Both the position numbers and the translations under genes were made by a program. A DNA stretch of 64,000 bases from an uncultured Muribaculaceae bacterium. Its GTDB lineage: Bacteria > Bacteroidota > Bacteroidia > Bacteroidales > Muribaculaceae. The stretch is from NCBI GenBank assembly GCA_910587185.1, contig CAJULY010000008.1:59455-123454 (forward strand), written 5' to 3'. Below, piece by piece: positions 43,863-52,685 of the stretch (within the stretch, counting starts at the first letter, position 1; every line of letters starts with the position of its first letter). Below the pieces are notes generated by a model. That model saw only the letters and a program-made list of their open reading frames with translations. It searched no databases and was not told the DNA's origin.

Positions 43863-45251
43863 ATGGCCAAAGCCGAATCATTACATCTTTCACAGGAACT
43901 CAAGCAACAGCAGACGCTCGCACCACTCCAGCTGCAGTTCGTCAGGATGCTCGAAATGAACGGTCCGGAAGTAGAGGATGAAGTTCTCAGAGCCCTTGAC
44001 GAAAATCCGGCTCTCGAAACTGATGAAAACGACAAGGATCTGACGCAGGAAGTCCGTCAGGATTCCGACTATCTGCCTTATTATAGAATGAATGTCGCCA
44101 ACAGGTCTGCCTCCGATCCAGTTTATGAGCCGGAAGCCGCGGGCGCCGGCGAATCACTGATGGAGTTTCTGCTTGACCAGCTCTCGCAGAATGTCCATCT
44201 GTCAGACAAGGACATGGAGACTGCACGCTTCATCATAGGCAACATCGACCCTAACGGCTACATGACGCGCACGCTCCGCTCAATCGCCGAGGATATGGCG
44301 ATACAGAACAACATCGATGTCTCCGATGACGATATGAAAAGAGTGTGGAGAGCCGTCAGGGCGCTCGAGCCAGCCGGAGTGGGGGCCGTTGATCTGCGCG
44401 ACAGCATTCTCCTGCAGCTTGACCGCCTTTCGCCCTCTCCTGCCGTAGCCCTCGCAAGGGAGATTGTCAGGGATTATTTCGATGTGTTCTCGCTGATGCA
44501 CTATGATCAGCTGCGCTCCATGCTTGGAGTGACGGAAAATGATCTGAAGCAGGCTGTCGATGTGATCAGATCGCTGAATCCAAAACCCGGAGCACAAATA
44601 AGCGGAGGCGAAGATGACCGGACAAACCACATTTCACCCGACTTTCTTGTGGAAACCGATGGCGACAGGCTCACTCTGTCACTGTTAAACAACCTTCCCA
44701 GCCTGCGTATAGCCGCGTCTTTCGCCGCTGACACTCCGGTCGAGAAAAAGAAAGCCGTCGCAGAACAGGCGAACGCCTTCATACGCCAGCGACGCGACGA
44801 AGCTACAGGATTCATGCGGGCGCTTTCAATGCGGCAGACGACTCTGTTTCGGGTGATGAGCGCCATCATGCAGTGGCAACGCGAATTCTTCCTGACCGAA
44901 GATCCGGCTACCCTGCGACCTATGATCCTGAAAGACATCTCCGAAAAAACCGGAGATGACATTTCGGTGATTTCACGCGCGACGCAAGGAAAATATGTGG
45001 CGACGAACCGTGGGGTCTATCCGCTCCGATTCTTTTTCAACGAACCTCGTGACGGCGATGAGATATCCTCGCCGGGAGTTATGGCAAAACTGCGTGAACT
45101 GATAGAAAACGAAGACCCGTCGAAACCGCTGACCGATGAAGCTCTCACCCGGGCGCTCGCCGACGAAGGAATCAATATAGCCCGACGGACAGTTGCGAAA
45201 TACCGCGAACGGATGGGCATACCGATCGGACGTATGCGCAAACGCCTGTAA
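43863..45251 (+). CDS. rpoN: RNA polymerase sigma-54 factor
   Basis: 462-aa sigma-54. Region I is Gln-rich (LHLSQELKQQQTLAPLQLQFVRMLEM), an acidic region II follows, and the C-terminal RpoN box ARRTVAKYRE (about 440-449) is intact. It needs AAA+ activators, none of which is encoded in this window. The start codon follows an end of the repeat element by 3 bp; the second full element lies 39 bp after the stop. Confidence 0.95.
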   Translation: MAKAESLHLSQELKQQQTLAPLQLQFVRMLEMNGPEVEDEVLRALDENPALETDENDKDLTQEVRQDSDYLPYYRMNVANRSASDPVYEPEAAGAGESLMEFLLDQLSQNVHLSDKDMETARFIIGNIDPNGYMTRTLRSIAEDMAIQNNIDVSDDDMKRVWRAVRALEPAGVGAVDLRDSILLQLDRLSPSPAVALAREIVRDYFDVFSLMHYDQLRSMLGVTENDLKQAVDVIRSLNPKPGAQISGGEDDRTNHISPDFLVETDGDRLTLSLLNNLPSLRIAASFAADTPVEKKKAVAEQANAFIRQRRDEATGFMRALSMRQTTLFRVMSAIMQWQREFFLTEDPATLRPMILKDISEKTGDDISVISRATQGKYVATNRGVYPLRFFFNEPRDGDEISSPGVMAKLRELIENEDPSKPLTDEALTRALADEGINIARRTVAKYRERMGIPIGRMRKRL

Positions 45252-45290
45252 CTTTTCCCTTATCCGATGCGTTATTAAGACATATCCATT

Positions 45291-45484
45291 GAACTGATTT
45301 AAACTTATTGCAAATTAACATTTCGAGGATGATTTCGAGATGATTTCGACCTTTTTGAAAGAGCAATGGGGTTCCATTGTGATTGAAAAAAGGGAAGAAA
45401 GCGGCCGGAATCCTGCCGAAAGGGTAAAGCCGAAGGTTTCCGTCAGTTCTGAATTAACATTTTGAAATAAGTTTAAATCAGTTC
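45291..45484 (+). repeat. 194-bp MITE-like inverted-repeat element, copy 2
   Basis: Same length, orientation and 19-bp ends as copy 1, with four base differences. It is flanked by a different 3-bp direct duplication, ATT. Its right end lies 7 bp before the ATG of the PAP2-like gene, so it forms that gene's immediate upstream region. Confidence 0.8.
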
Positions 45485-45491
45485 ATTCTAC

Positions 45492-46121
45492 ATGAAGAAG
45501 ATTTCAAAAATATTATCGGCAATTTTCAGCCCATTGATAGTTCCGTGCTACGGAATCGCGATGTCATTGTGTGTCACACCCCTTTTTGTCATTCCATTCA
45601 AGACGAGAGCCATGGTCTTGGGGATGTGTGCTATATTTCTGTTTCTTCTTCCCGCCCTCTCGGTCATGGGCCTTTACCGCATGGGGATAATCAAGGATGT
45701 CGGACTTAACAACCGGGACGAACGCACTGTTCCCTATCTTGTCACTATGGCCTGTTATGGAGTGTGCGCCTACTATCTATACCGGATAAACGCGCCGTTC
45801 TGGCTTGTTGGATTCATTGTCGGAGGGCTGCTGACAATTTTCGTCAATCTGCTCGTAAACCTCCGATGGAAAATATCGGGACACATGGCAACGATGGGAG
45901 GATGGCTCGGAGTAACCTTTTTCATCGCCCTCAATCATCTGGCCGTCATCAACATGATGTGGATAGTCATTGTCATCGTTATTCTGGCGGGATTGGTCGG
46001 AACGGCGCGGCTCATTCTCGAGCGTCACACCCCAATGCAGCTTCTCGCCGGAACCGCCAACGGCTTTCTCAGCATCTACTTGTGCGCTTGGCTTTTGTCG
46101 ATGATCGGCAATCCGATTTAA
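45492..46121 (+). CDS. PAP2-like integral membrane protein
   Basis: 209-aa protein with about six helices. Remnants of PAP2 phosphatase motifs are visible: NRDERTVPY, KISGHMATMGG and RLILERHTPMQLLAG. In the last, the Asp usually following His by four residues is Gln, so lipid-phosphatase activity is uncertain. The order rpoN then this membrane protein is familiar from Bacteroidales. Confidence 0.65.
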   Translation: MKKISKILSAIFSPLIVPCYGIAMSLCVTPLFVIPFKTRAMVLGMCAIFLFLLPALSVMGLYRMGIIKDVGLNNRDERTVPYLVTMACYGVCAYYLYRINAPFWLVGFIVGGLLTIFVNLLVNLRWKISGHMATMGGWLGVTFFIALNHLAVINMMWIVIVIVILAGLVGTARLILERHTPMQLLAGTANGFLSIYLCAWLLSMIGNPI

Positions 46122-46159
46122 AAAGCCTTAAATTGTAAGGGTTTTTGCATTAATTATAG

Positions 46160-46167
46160 TAACTTTG
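46160..46167 (+). promoter_or_regulatory. -7 box for the DHH phosphoesterase gene
   Basis: TAACTTTG, exact TAnnTTTG, about 42 bp before the GTG start. No -33 element at the usual distance. Confidence 0.45.
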
Positions 46168-46208
46168 TGGCTACGTTTTAATACGCATTAACCCTAATCC
46201 CGAGAAAA

Positions 46209-47252
46209 GTGACAGCTTTTTCCCGCGACATAATAGACCGCTTCACGTCTCTTGTCAATGCTGCAAAGAGAATAGTGATCGTTTGCCACATGACCCCCGA
46301 CGGGGACGCCATGGGATCAAGCCTGTGCCTGATGCATACGCTCAGAGCCATGGGCAAGCATGTTACGGCCATCAGCCCCGACGCCTATCCCCGCAATCTG
46401 GCGTTTCTTCCCGGCGCGTCAGACATATCCGTCGCCACCTATCACCATGAACGCGTCAGATATGCCCTTCTTCACGCTAATCTTGTCTTCTGTCTTGATT
46501 TCAATGACCTGAAACGGATTGACCGGCTTGCCCCGCTCGTCGAAGGCGCCAGATGTCCGCGCATAATGATCGACCATCATCTGAATCCGGCGATGGAAGG
46601 CGACATACTTATCTCTCATCCTGAAAAATCATCCACCTGCGCCCTGCTCTTCGAAGTGCTGAAAGCGGCGGGGATGGACCGATATATCGACACTGACGCC
46701 GCAACCTGCTGCTGTGCGGGAATGATGACCGATACTGGAAATTTCGCATACAACGCCAACGACCCGGCTCTCTATTCGATCCTCGCCTCTCTGATGGAGC
46801 GCGGTGTTGACAAAGATTCTCTGTATAACCGGCTTTTCAACACCAATTCCCTCTCACGCATACGTATCATGGGGTATTGCCAGTATGCCAAGACTCTGGT
46901 TCTCCCCGAGCACAGATGCGCCATAATAACTCTTAGCCGCGAGGAAACCCGGGAATTCGGTTATACGAAAGGTGACACCGAGGGGCTGGTAAACATACCC
47001 CTCAGCATCCCGGGAATAGTATTCTCGATATATCTGCGTCAGGACGAGGAAAACTATGTGAAAGTCTCGATGCGCAGCAAAGGTGACTTCTCAGTCAAGG
47101 AAATATGCGAGAAACACTTCGGCGGAGGAGGCCACCACAATGCCGCAGGCGGAGAAATCCATGCTTCATTCGAGGAGGCTTTCGCCAAAATACTTGACAT
47201 CATGCCTGAATGTGACCTGATGCTTGAGCGGATGAACGAAGACCGACAATAG
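46209..47252 (+). CDS. DHH-family phosphoesterase (NrnA-like)
   Basis: 347-aa manganese phosphoesterase likely to degrade short oligonucleotides and/or 3',5'-pAp. Motifs: CHMTPDGDAMGSS, FCLDFND, MIDHHLNP (DHH), TDTGNFAYN, and the DHHA1 end FGGGGHHNAAGGEI. The start is GTG; the next Met (about residue 28) would cut into the first metal motif, so GTG is preferred. Confidence 0.9.
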   Translation: MTAFSRDIIDRFTSLVNAAKRIVIVCHMTPDGDAMGSSLCLMHTLRAMGKHVTAISPDAYPRNLAFLPGASDISVATYHHERVRYALLHANLVFCLDFNDLKRIDRLAPLVEGARCPRIMIDHHLNPAMEGDILISHPEKSSTCALLFEVLKAAGMDRYIDTDAATCCCAGMMTDTGNFAYNANDPALYSILASLMERGVDKDSLYNRLFNTNSLSRIRIMGYCQYAKTLVLPEHRCAIITLSREETREFGYTKGDTEGLVNIPLSIPGIVFSIYLRQDEENYVKVSMRSKGDFSVKEICEKHFGGGGHHNAAGGEIHASFEEAFAKILDIMPECDLMLERMNEDRQ

Positions 47253-47294
47253 AACCTAAAAACGATTATACCCTAACAATCAATAAATCAAAGA

Positions 47295-47873
47295 ATGAAT
47301 TTTTTCAAATCCATAATCCGCGTAACCCTGATGACAGTGTTCGCCGCATTCATATCCTCATGCAACGACGACACAAGTTATGCCGACCTTCTGAATCAGG
47401 AGGACAAGCTGGTCAATGCGTTTCTGGTTGATCAGAAAGTAGTGAACGAAATTCCGGCCGACAGCGTTTTTCAGACCGGCGCCGACGCTCCTTACTACTG
47501 CATTGACGGAGAAGGTCAGGTATATATGCAGGTTCTTGTTTTGGGCGACGGACAAAAGGCTAAGGATGATCAAGAAATCTATTTCCGCTACATGGCCTAC
47601 AACATGGCATATTACCACGACGGAAAGTTCGATGAGTCATTCGGCTCCGGCAACCTCAACAACATGGCCCAGTCGCCCACATCTTTCCGCTTCAAGAACT
47701 ACAACATGCCGACAAGCAAGGCTTGGGGTGTCGGTCTGCAGATGCCCATGACATTTCTGCCCCTCAACAGCGAGGTAAACCTCGTAATTAAATCGCAGTA
47801 TGGAGTTTCTGAAAACATGAGCTATGTTCAGCCATATTTCTTCCATGTGCGCTATCTTAAAAGCATGATCTGA
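47295..47873 (+). CDS. DUF4827 lipoprotein
   Basis: 192 aa with signal peptide and lipobox FISSC (about Cys23). The rest is a small alpha/beta domain rich in Tyr, Asn and Met, matching DUF4827, a Bacteroidales family found between the DHH phosphoesterase and glmM. The fold recalls FKBP-type proteins, but catalytic residues cannot be judged here; function unknown. Confidence 0.75.
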   Translation: MNFFKSIIRVTLMTVFAAFISSCNDDTSYADLLNQEDKLVNAFLVDQKVVNEIPADSVFQTGADAPYYCIDGEGQVYMQVLVLGDGQKAKDDQEIYFRYMAYNMAYYHDGKFDESFGSGNLNNMAQSPTSFRFKNYNMPTSKAWGVGLQMPMTFLPLNSEVNLVIKSQYGVSENMSYVQPYFFHVRYLKSMI

Positions 47874-47906
47874 CGAAAATTCAATCAATACCATAAACCC
47901 TTCATT

Positions 47907-49301
47907 ATGTCACTCATCAAATCAATCTCAGGTATCCGCGGAACCATCGGCGGAGCCCCGGCGGAAGGACTTTCGCCTGTTGACATTGTCAAATTCACGG
48001 CTGCCTATGCAACATTCATTTCCACGCAGATTCCGGAAGGAGGCAAGAAACTGATCGTTGTCGGCCGCGATGCCCGTCTTTCAGGCCCCATGGTTAGTTC
48101 TATTGTGGTTTCTACTCTTTGCGCAATGGGCTTCGATGTAGTGAACATCGGCCTTGCATCCACTCCCACCACCGAAATCGCCACTGTTGCCGAACACGCT
48201 GCCGGAGGAATTATCATCACCGCCAGCCATAATCCGAAACAGTGGAATGCCCTGAAACTTCTGAACTCCGACGGCGAATTTCTCAACGACGCCCAAGGCA
48301 AGGAAGTTTTGCGCATTGCTGCCGCCGAGGAGTTTTCCTTCTGCGAAGTTGATGAGCTCGGACATGAATACATAAACAACACCTACGACATGCGCCACAT
48401 CGACCAGGTGCTCGCTCTTGACCTTGTCGATACCGACGCTATCGCAAAAGCTGACTTCACCGTGGCCGTCGATGCCGTAAACTCCGTGGGAGGAGTCGTC
48501 ATACCGCGTCTTCTCAAAGCGCTCGGCGTGAAAAACGTTATCGAGCTAAACTGTGAGGCCACAGGTAAATTCGCCCACACTCCCGAACCTATCCCCGAAA
48601 ACCTCACCCAGATATCGGATCTGATGCGTTCAGGAGTAGCCGACGTAGGCTTCGTTGTCGATCCCGACGTGGACCGTCTGGCCATTGTCATGGAGAACGG
48701 CGAAATGTTCGTTGAAGAATATACGCTCGTAGCCGTTGCCGACTATATTCTCAGCCACACTCCCGGCCATACCGTCTCTAATCTCAGCTCATCGCGTGCC
48801 CTCCGTGACATCACGGTCGCTCATGGTTGCGAATACTCTGCTTCGGCAGTTGGAGAGGTCAACGTCGTAACCGAGATGAAACGCTCCGGTGCCGTCATTG
48901 GCGGTGAAGGAAACGGTGGTGTCATCTATCCCGCAGCCCACTATGGCCGCGACGCTCTTGTGGGCGTGGCTCTGTTCCTCACCCTGCTGGCCAAATCAGG
49001 CAAAAAAGTCACCGAACTTAAAGCCGGATTCCCCCAGTATGCCATAGCGAAGAACAAAATACAGCTCACTCCCGAGATCAACGTGGACGCCATCCTTGCT
49101 GAAGTCAAGAAACGTTACGCTTCAGAGAAAGTAACGGATATCGACGGGGTGAAGATCGATTTCAAGGATTCCTGGGTGCATCTTCGCAAATCCAACACCG
49201 AACCCATCATCCGCATCTACTCCGAGGCCCACACCATGGAAGAGGCCGACCGTCTCGCCGAAGACATCAAGAAAGTCATACTTGACATGACAAAAGCATA
49301 A
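47907..49301 (+). CDS. glmM: Phosphoglucosamine mutase
   Basis: 464-aa phosphohexomutase converting glucosamine-6-P to glucosamine-1-P for UDP-GlcNAc. The phosphoserine loop ITASHNPKQWN (Ser107), the metal loop DPDVDRLAIV, the sugar loop GGEGNGGVI and the C-terminal KSNTEPIIRIY phosphate site are intact. A bifunctional PMM/PGM is a less likely reading. Confidence 0.92.
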   Translation: MSLIKSISGIRGTIGGAPAEGLSPVDIVKFTAAYATFISTQIPEGGKKLIVVGRDARLSGPMVSSIVVSTLCAMGFDVVNIGLASTPTTEIATVAEHAAGGIIITASHNPKQWNALKLLNSDGEFLNDAQGKEVLRIAAAEEFSFCEVDELGHEYINNTYDMRHIDQVLALDLVDTDAIAKADFTVAVDAVNSVGGVVIPRLLKALGVKNVIELNCEATGKFAHTPEPIPENLTQISDLMRSGVADVGFVVDPDVDRLAIVMENGEMFVEEYTLVAVADYILSHTPGHTVSNLSSSRALRDITVAHGCEYSASAVGEVNVVTEMKRSGAVIGGEGNGGVIYPAAHYGRDALVGVALFLTLLAKSGKKVTELKAGFPQYAIAKNKIQLTPEINVDAILAEVKKRYASEKVTDIDGVKIDFKDSWVHLRKSNTEPIIRIYSEAHTMEEADRLAEDIKKVILDMTKA

Positions 49302-49309
49302 ACATCAAT

Positions 49310-50323
49310 ATGCGTCGTATTATTCTGCTTCTCACACTGTCCGCAGTCATGGTCTCCATGGCTGCGGCTGTTCATAAAACCGCTAAGACAAAAAAACGCA
49401 AACCGGCCAAAACCGTACAGACGGCTCCTCCACGTCCCGACGAATGGGCGCTGGTGAATGTCGCCGCGGCGTGTCTCCGCACTGAACCGTCCCATGCCTC
49501 ACAGCTCGAAACCCAGGCGTCATACGGCACTCCGGCTAAAATACTTGACCGCCACGGCGAATGGCTGCGCCTCGAACTGCCCGACGGCTACAAGGCCTGG
49601 ATGATCGGGTCTTCACTGATTGAAAAAAAGCCTCAGGAGATTGACCGCTGGCGTGAGTCACCTCGACTGATCGTGACCCAGCCTCGTCCGGCAGCCGCTT
49701 TTTCCGATTCGCTCAACACATCCGACGGAAATATCGCTTTCGACATAGTGTTAGGCTCGATTTTCGAGGGGAATAAGACTCCCGGCTCGAGATTCACCGG
49801 AGTAACGCTTCCCGACGGACGTACCGCCTTTGTCAACTCCGATTATGTCGAGGATTTTTCCACCTGGAGCAAGCGCCCTCCGGAGATTGACACCATAATG
49901 AATGTTGCCCGTTCAATGACCGGTGTCACATATCTCTGGGGAGGGACCACTCCTAAAGCCGTGGATTGCTCGGGTTTTACCAAACTCGCTTTCGGCGCGG
50001 CCGGACTTATACTGCCACGTAACGCTTCCGATCAGGCGCTCACCGGAGAGACTCTCGATCCGGCCAACACTGATGCGTTCCGTCAGGGCGACCTGCTCTT
50101 CTTCGGGTCCGGAACCGGCACAAACATTACCCATGTGGGCATCTACGACGGCTTCTCTCGCTTCATCCACGCCTCGGGCCGTGTGTTCGAGAGCAGTTTC
50201 AAGCCGGGACATCCTCTCTATATTCCACGGAAGGTAATCGGAGCCGCACGCATTCTCGGCAATAGCGCTCCGAAAGGGATCACCCCCTACTCCGCCCATC
50301 CCTGGTATTTCAATCAGAAATAG
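49310..50323 (+). CDS. NlpC/P60 (C40) peptidoglycan hydrolase with SH3 domains
   Basis: 337-aa exported gamma-D-glutamyl-diaminopimelate endopeptidase type protein. Signal peptide, basic linker, two bacterial SH3-like segments (about 45-105 and 120-185) and the C-terminal NlpC/P60 domain with C220 (VDCSGF), H275 (ITHVGIY) and H287 (FIHASG). It follows glmM by 8 bp. Confidence 0.9.
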   Translation: MRRIILLLTLSAVMVSMAAAVHKTAKTKKRKPAKTVQTAPPRPDEWALVNVAAACLRTEPSHASQLETQASYGTPAKILDRHGEWLRLELPDGYKAWMIGSSLIEKKPQEIDRWRESPRLIVTQPRPAAAFSDSLNTSDGNIAFDIVLGSIFEGNKTPGSRFTGVTLPDGRTAFVNSDYVEDFSTWSKRPPEIDTIMNVARSMTGVTYLWGGTTPKAVDCSGFTKLAFGAAGLILPRNASDQALTGETLDPANTDAFRQGDLLFFGSGTGTNITHVGIYDGFSRFIHASGRVFESSFKPGHPLYIPRKVIGAARILGNSAPKGITPYSAHPWYFNQK

Positions 50324-50344
50324 CCACAAAACAAACGGATAGCA

Positions 50345-50381
50345 AGAGAGCCGGCTCCAAAAGGGAACCGGCTCTCTTTAT
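50345..50381. terminator. Terminator between convergent genes
   Basis: Stem AGAGAGCCGG / CCGGCTCTCT with a 13-nt loop region that can pair further, followed by TTTATATT on the plus strand. Confidence 0.75.
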
Positions 50382-50396
50382 ATTCCATGAAGATTT

Positions 50397-52610
50397 TTAG
50401 AAAATATCGATCTCCGCAATGGTTACGCAGGGCGAATCATCTGCCGTGCGTATCGGCACGAACTGTACGTAGCGGGCATCGACTCCCTTGTCGAACTTCT
50501 GTTCACGCGGCGAAGGATCGTTCACGAGATTTCCGAACTCGTAATTTCCCACTATTCGCCATTTGCCGCCGTTGTTGCTGACCATAACCTGCATCTCCGA
50601 GATCATTCCGTCGGCATTCTCGGTCTGAGGGGTATAGATGAATCCGTTGACCCGCTTGTTTTCTCCCATATCGACTATCAAAGCCGACTTCTTCCTTTCA
50701 GAGCTTTTCCAGTATGTACGCGGATTGGCATCGGCAACCATCCTAAGGGTATGACCTTCCGTTTCACTGTCGGCTGTCAGCGTCCAGTCTTTCTTGACAT
50801 AACCGAAACGAGCGTTCATCACCGGGCCGTTTTCGCCGTGGGTAACAGCCATTGCGTTGACGGTGCCATGGTCCAGACAGAATGGAGAGGTATATAATTT
50901 CGACTGCGTAGTAGGACGGCTGCCGTCTGTCGTGTAATATATCTTCATGCCTGCGCTGAGATTAGATGCTGCATTCAGCCCATGGCTTTTCCAGCTGAAA
51001 TTTTCGCGGGCCGGACTCAGAGTGACCATTCCGTCAACTGTCCTGACAGCCTCGAGCTGCGGCGGACGGGCAGCATAAAAGTGTGCGGAAATTTCGGCCA
51101 GGTATGGAGTGGAACGGCTTCCGGTAACCGTCAGGCGCAGACGGTCGGTAGTGACGTCGGCGAAACGCATGATGCGCTTGAATCCGACATTCGTACAAGT
51201 CGCTATCTCTTTCCAGCTTCCGTCAACGAAAGCCTCGAGGCGCAAACCTTCTATGCGTTCTCCGCGTTTGGCAATCGGTTCCTGAATCATGAGACGATTG
51301 ATTGTTACAGCCTTCGGCATGACGATTTCAACAGGACCGTCAGCTTCGATGAATGTGTTGATGTCACCGTCGGCAAGATCGCCCGACAGACTGGAACCCG
51401 CAAGCAGATTTGTGCCGTAGGTCTCGCGGATCCGTTTCCCGGCTTCGGCAAGGACTTCCACGTCGGTCTGCGAGAAGCTACCCTCACGGTTGGGCGGAAT
51501 ATTCAGCAGAAAGATGGAATTGCCTCCTACGGCACGTTCGTATATGTCGAACACGTCATTTGCCGAGCGCGTGCGCTGAGTGTCGTCATCACGGTAAAAC
51601 CAGCCCTCGCGTATCGAGGTGTTTGTCTCCGCAGGCTGATAATGCAGGAACGACGCGCCCTTGAGCGATTCGAGACTTCCCGGCTCTTTAGCCATCATGT
51701 CGGGCTTCCGGTTTCCGGTGACAGGATCCTCCGGATAGCCGAGCACATTCCATTCCGTCTCTCTCGTGCCTCCGGATTCGTTGCCGCACCAGCGGATGTC
51801 CTCATAGCCGAACACAACCGCATTGGGCGCAAGTTTGTGTATGAGTTCCATCCATGCGGCCTTGTTATACGTCTGGCCTCCTTTACGCTTCGGATGCGCC
51901 CCGTCGAACCACACCTCGTCGATCGGGCCGTATTCGGTCAGAAGTTCGAAAAGCTGATTGAGGAAATATTCGTTGTAGTCATCTATGCTGTCGAAAGTGA
52001 ATGTCGTTTTGTTGGCAAACGGTCTCCCTTCCACCTGGCGGGGAATGGTTCGCGTTGTCTTCCGGCTCAGATTGCCGTAAAGACCTTCAGGATTCTCTAT
52101 TTGATAAAGGTCGGCAGGCGACAGATAGACTCCGAGTTTCATTCCATATTTTTTGCACGATGCCGCCAGATCGGCAAGCACATCGCCTTTACCGCCGCGG
52201 AATCCGGTGCTCATTATGCCATGGTCGGTGTAACGGCTCTGCCACAGCACAAATCCGTCGTGATGCTTGGCCGTGAAGATGACCTTGGTCATTCCCGCGT
52301 CCTTCATCGCTTTGACCCACTGGTCAGTATCGAGTTTTTTCAGATCAAACATCTTCGGGTCTTCTTTTCCCGTGCCCCATTCCCTGCGGCTGAAGGTGTT
52401 CGGGCCAAAATGGATAAACGCGATGTAGCCGTCCTTTAGCGCCTGCAGCTGGTTACGGCTCGGGACCACATGAGCAGCCTTCTCCTTCAGCACCTCCGGG
52501 CTCGCATCCGGGCTCACCTTGATTGTCGGGGCATACTCTTCCTCCGCAGTCTGTGCGGACGCTCCGAGGGCCATGATCGCACCTGTCAAGATCAGAAATA
52601 GTTTTTTCAT
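50397..52610 (-). CDS. GH29 alpha-L-fucosidase (copy A)
   Basis: 737-aa exported fucosidase. Order: signal peptide (about 1-19), GH29 barrel (about 40-400), a chitobiase-C/FN3-like insert (YYTTDGSRPTTQSKLYTSPF, about 545-565) and a discoidin-like C-terminal domain (about 600-737). The barrel has FIHFGPNTF, KHHDGFVLW and the nucleophile in EVWFDGAHP (D236). The sequence pattern is of the GH29-B-like type that prefers alpha-1,3/4 fucose, but linkage is inferred. It is a tandem paralogue of the next gene, 75 bp away. Confidence 0.92.
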   Translation of the reverse strand: MKKLFLILTGAIMALGASAQTAEEEYAPTIKVSPDASPEVLKEKAAHVVPSRNQLQALKDGYIAFIHFGPNTFSRREWGTGKEDPKMFDLKKLDTDQWVKAMKDAGMTKVIFTAKHHDGFVLWQSRYTDHGIMSTGFRGGKGDVLADLAASCKKYGMKLGVYLSPADLYQIENPEGLYGNLSRKTTRTIPRQVEGRPFANKTTFTFDSIDDYNEYFLNQLFELLTEYGPIDEVWFDGAHPKRKGGQTYNKAAWMELIHKLAPNAVVFGYEDIRWCGNESGGTRETEWNVLGYPEDPVTGNRKPDMMAKEPGSLESLKGASFLHYQPAETNTSIREGWFYRDDDTQRTRSANDVFDIYERAVGGNSIFLLNIPPNREGSFSQTDVEVLAEAGKRIRETYGTNLLAGSSLSGDLADGDINTFIEADGPVEIVMPKAVTINRLMIQEPIAKRGERIEGLRLEAFVDGSWKEIATCTNVGFKRIMRFADVTTDRLRLTVTGSRSTPYLAEISAHFYAARPPQLEAVRTVDGMVTLSPARENFSWKSHGLNAASNLSAGMKIYYTTDGSRPTTQSKLYTSPFCLDHGTVNAMAVTHGENGPVMNARFGYVKKDWTLTADSETEGHTLRMVADANPRTYWKSSERKKSALIVDMGENKRVNGFIYTPQTENADGMISEMQVMVSNNGGKWRIVGNYEFGNLVNDPSPREQKFDKGVDARYVQFVPIRTADDSPCVTIAEIDIF

Positions 52611-52685
52611 TGCAAGTCTTTTTGTTTTGAAAAGGCGCCCGCGTGAACATACAGGCGCCTCGTTTACGTTTATTGATGATTATGG

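Noticed and set aside
50982..52439. 485-aa plus-strand frame opposite fucosidase A
   Set aside because: Mirrors the codon pattern of the GH29 gene; a shorter version appears opposite copy B, as expected for antisense of paralogues.
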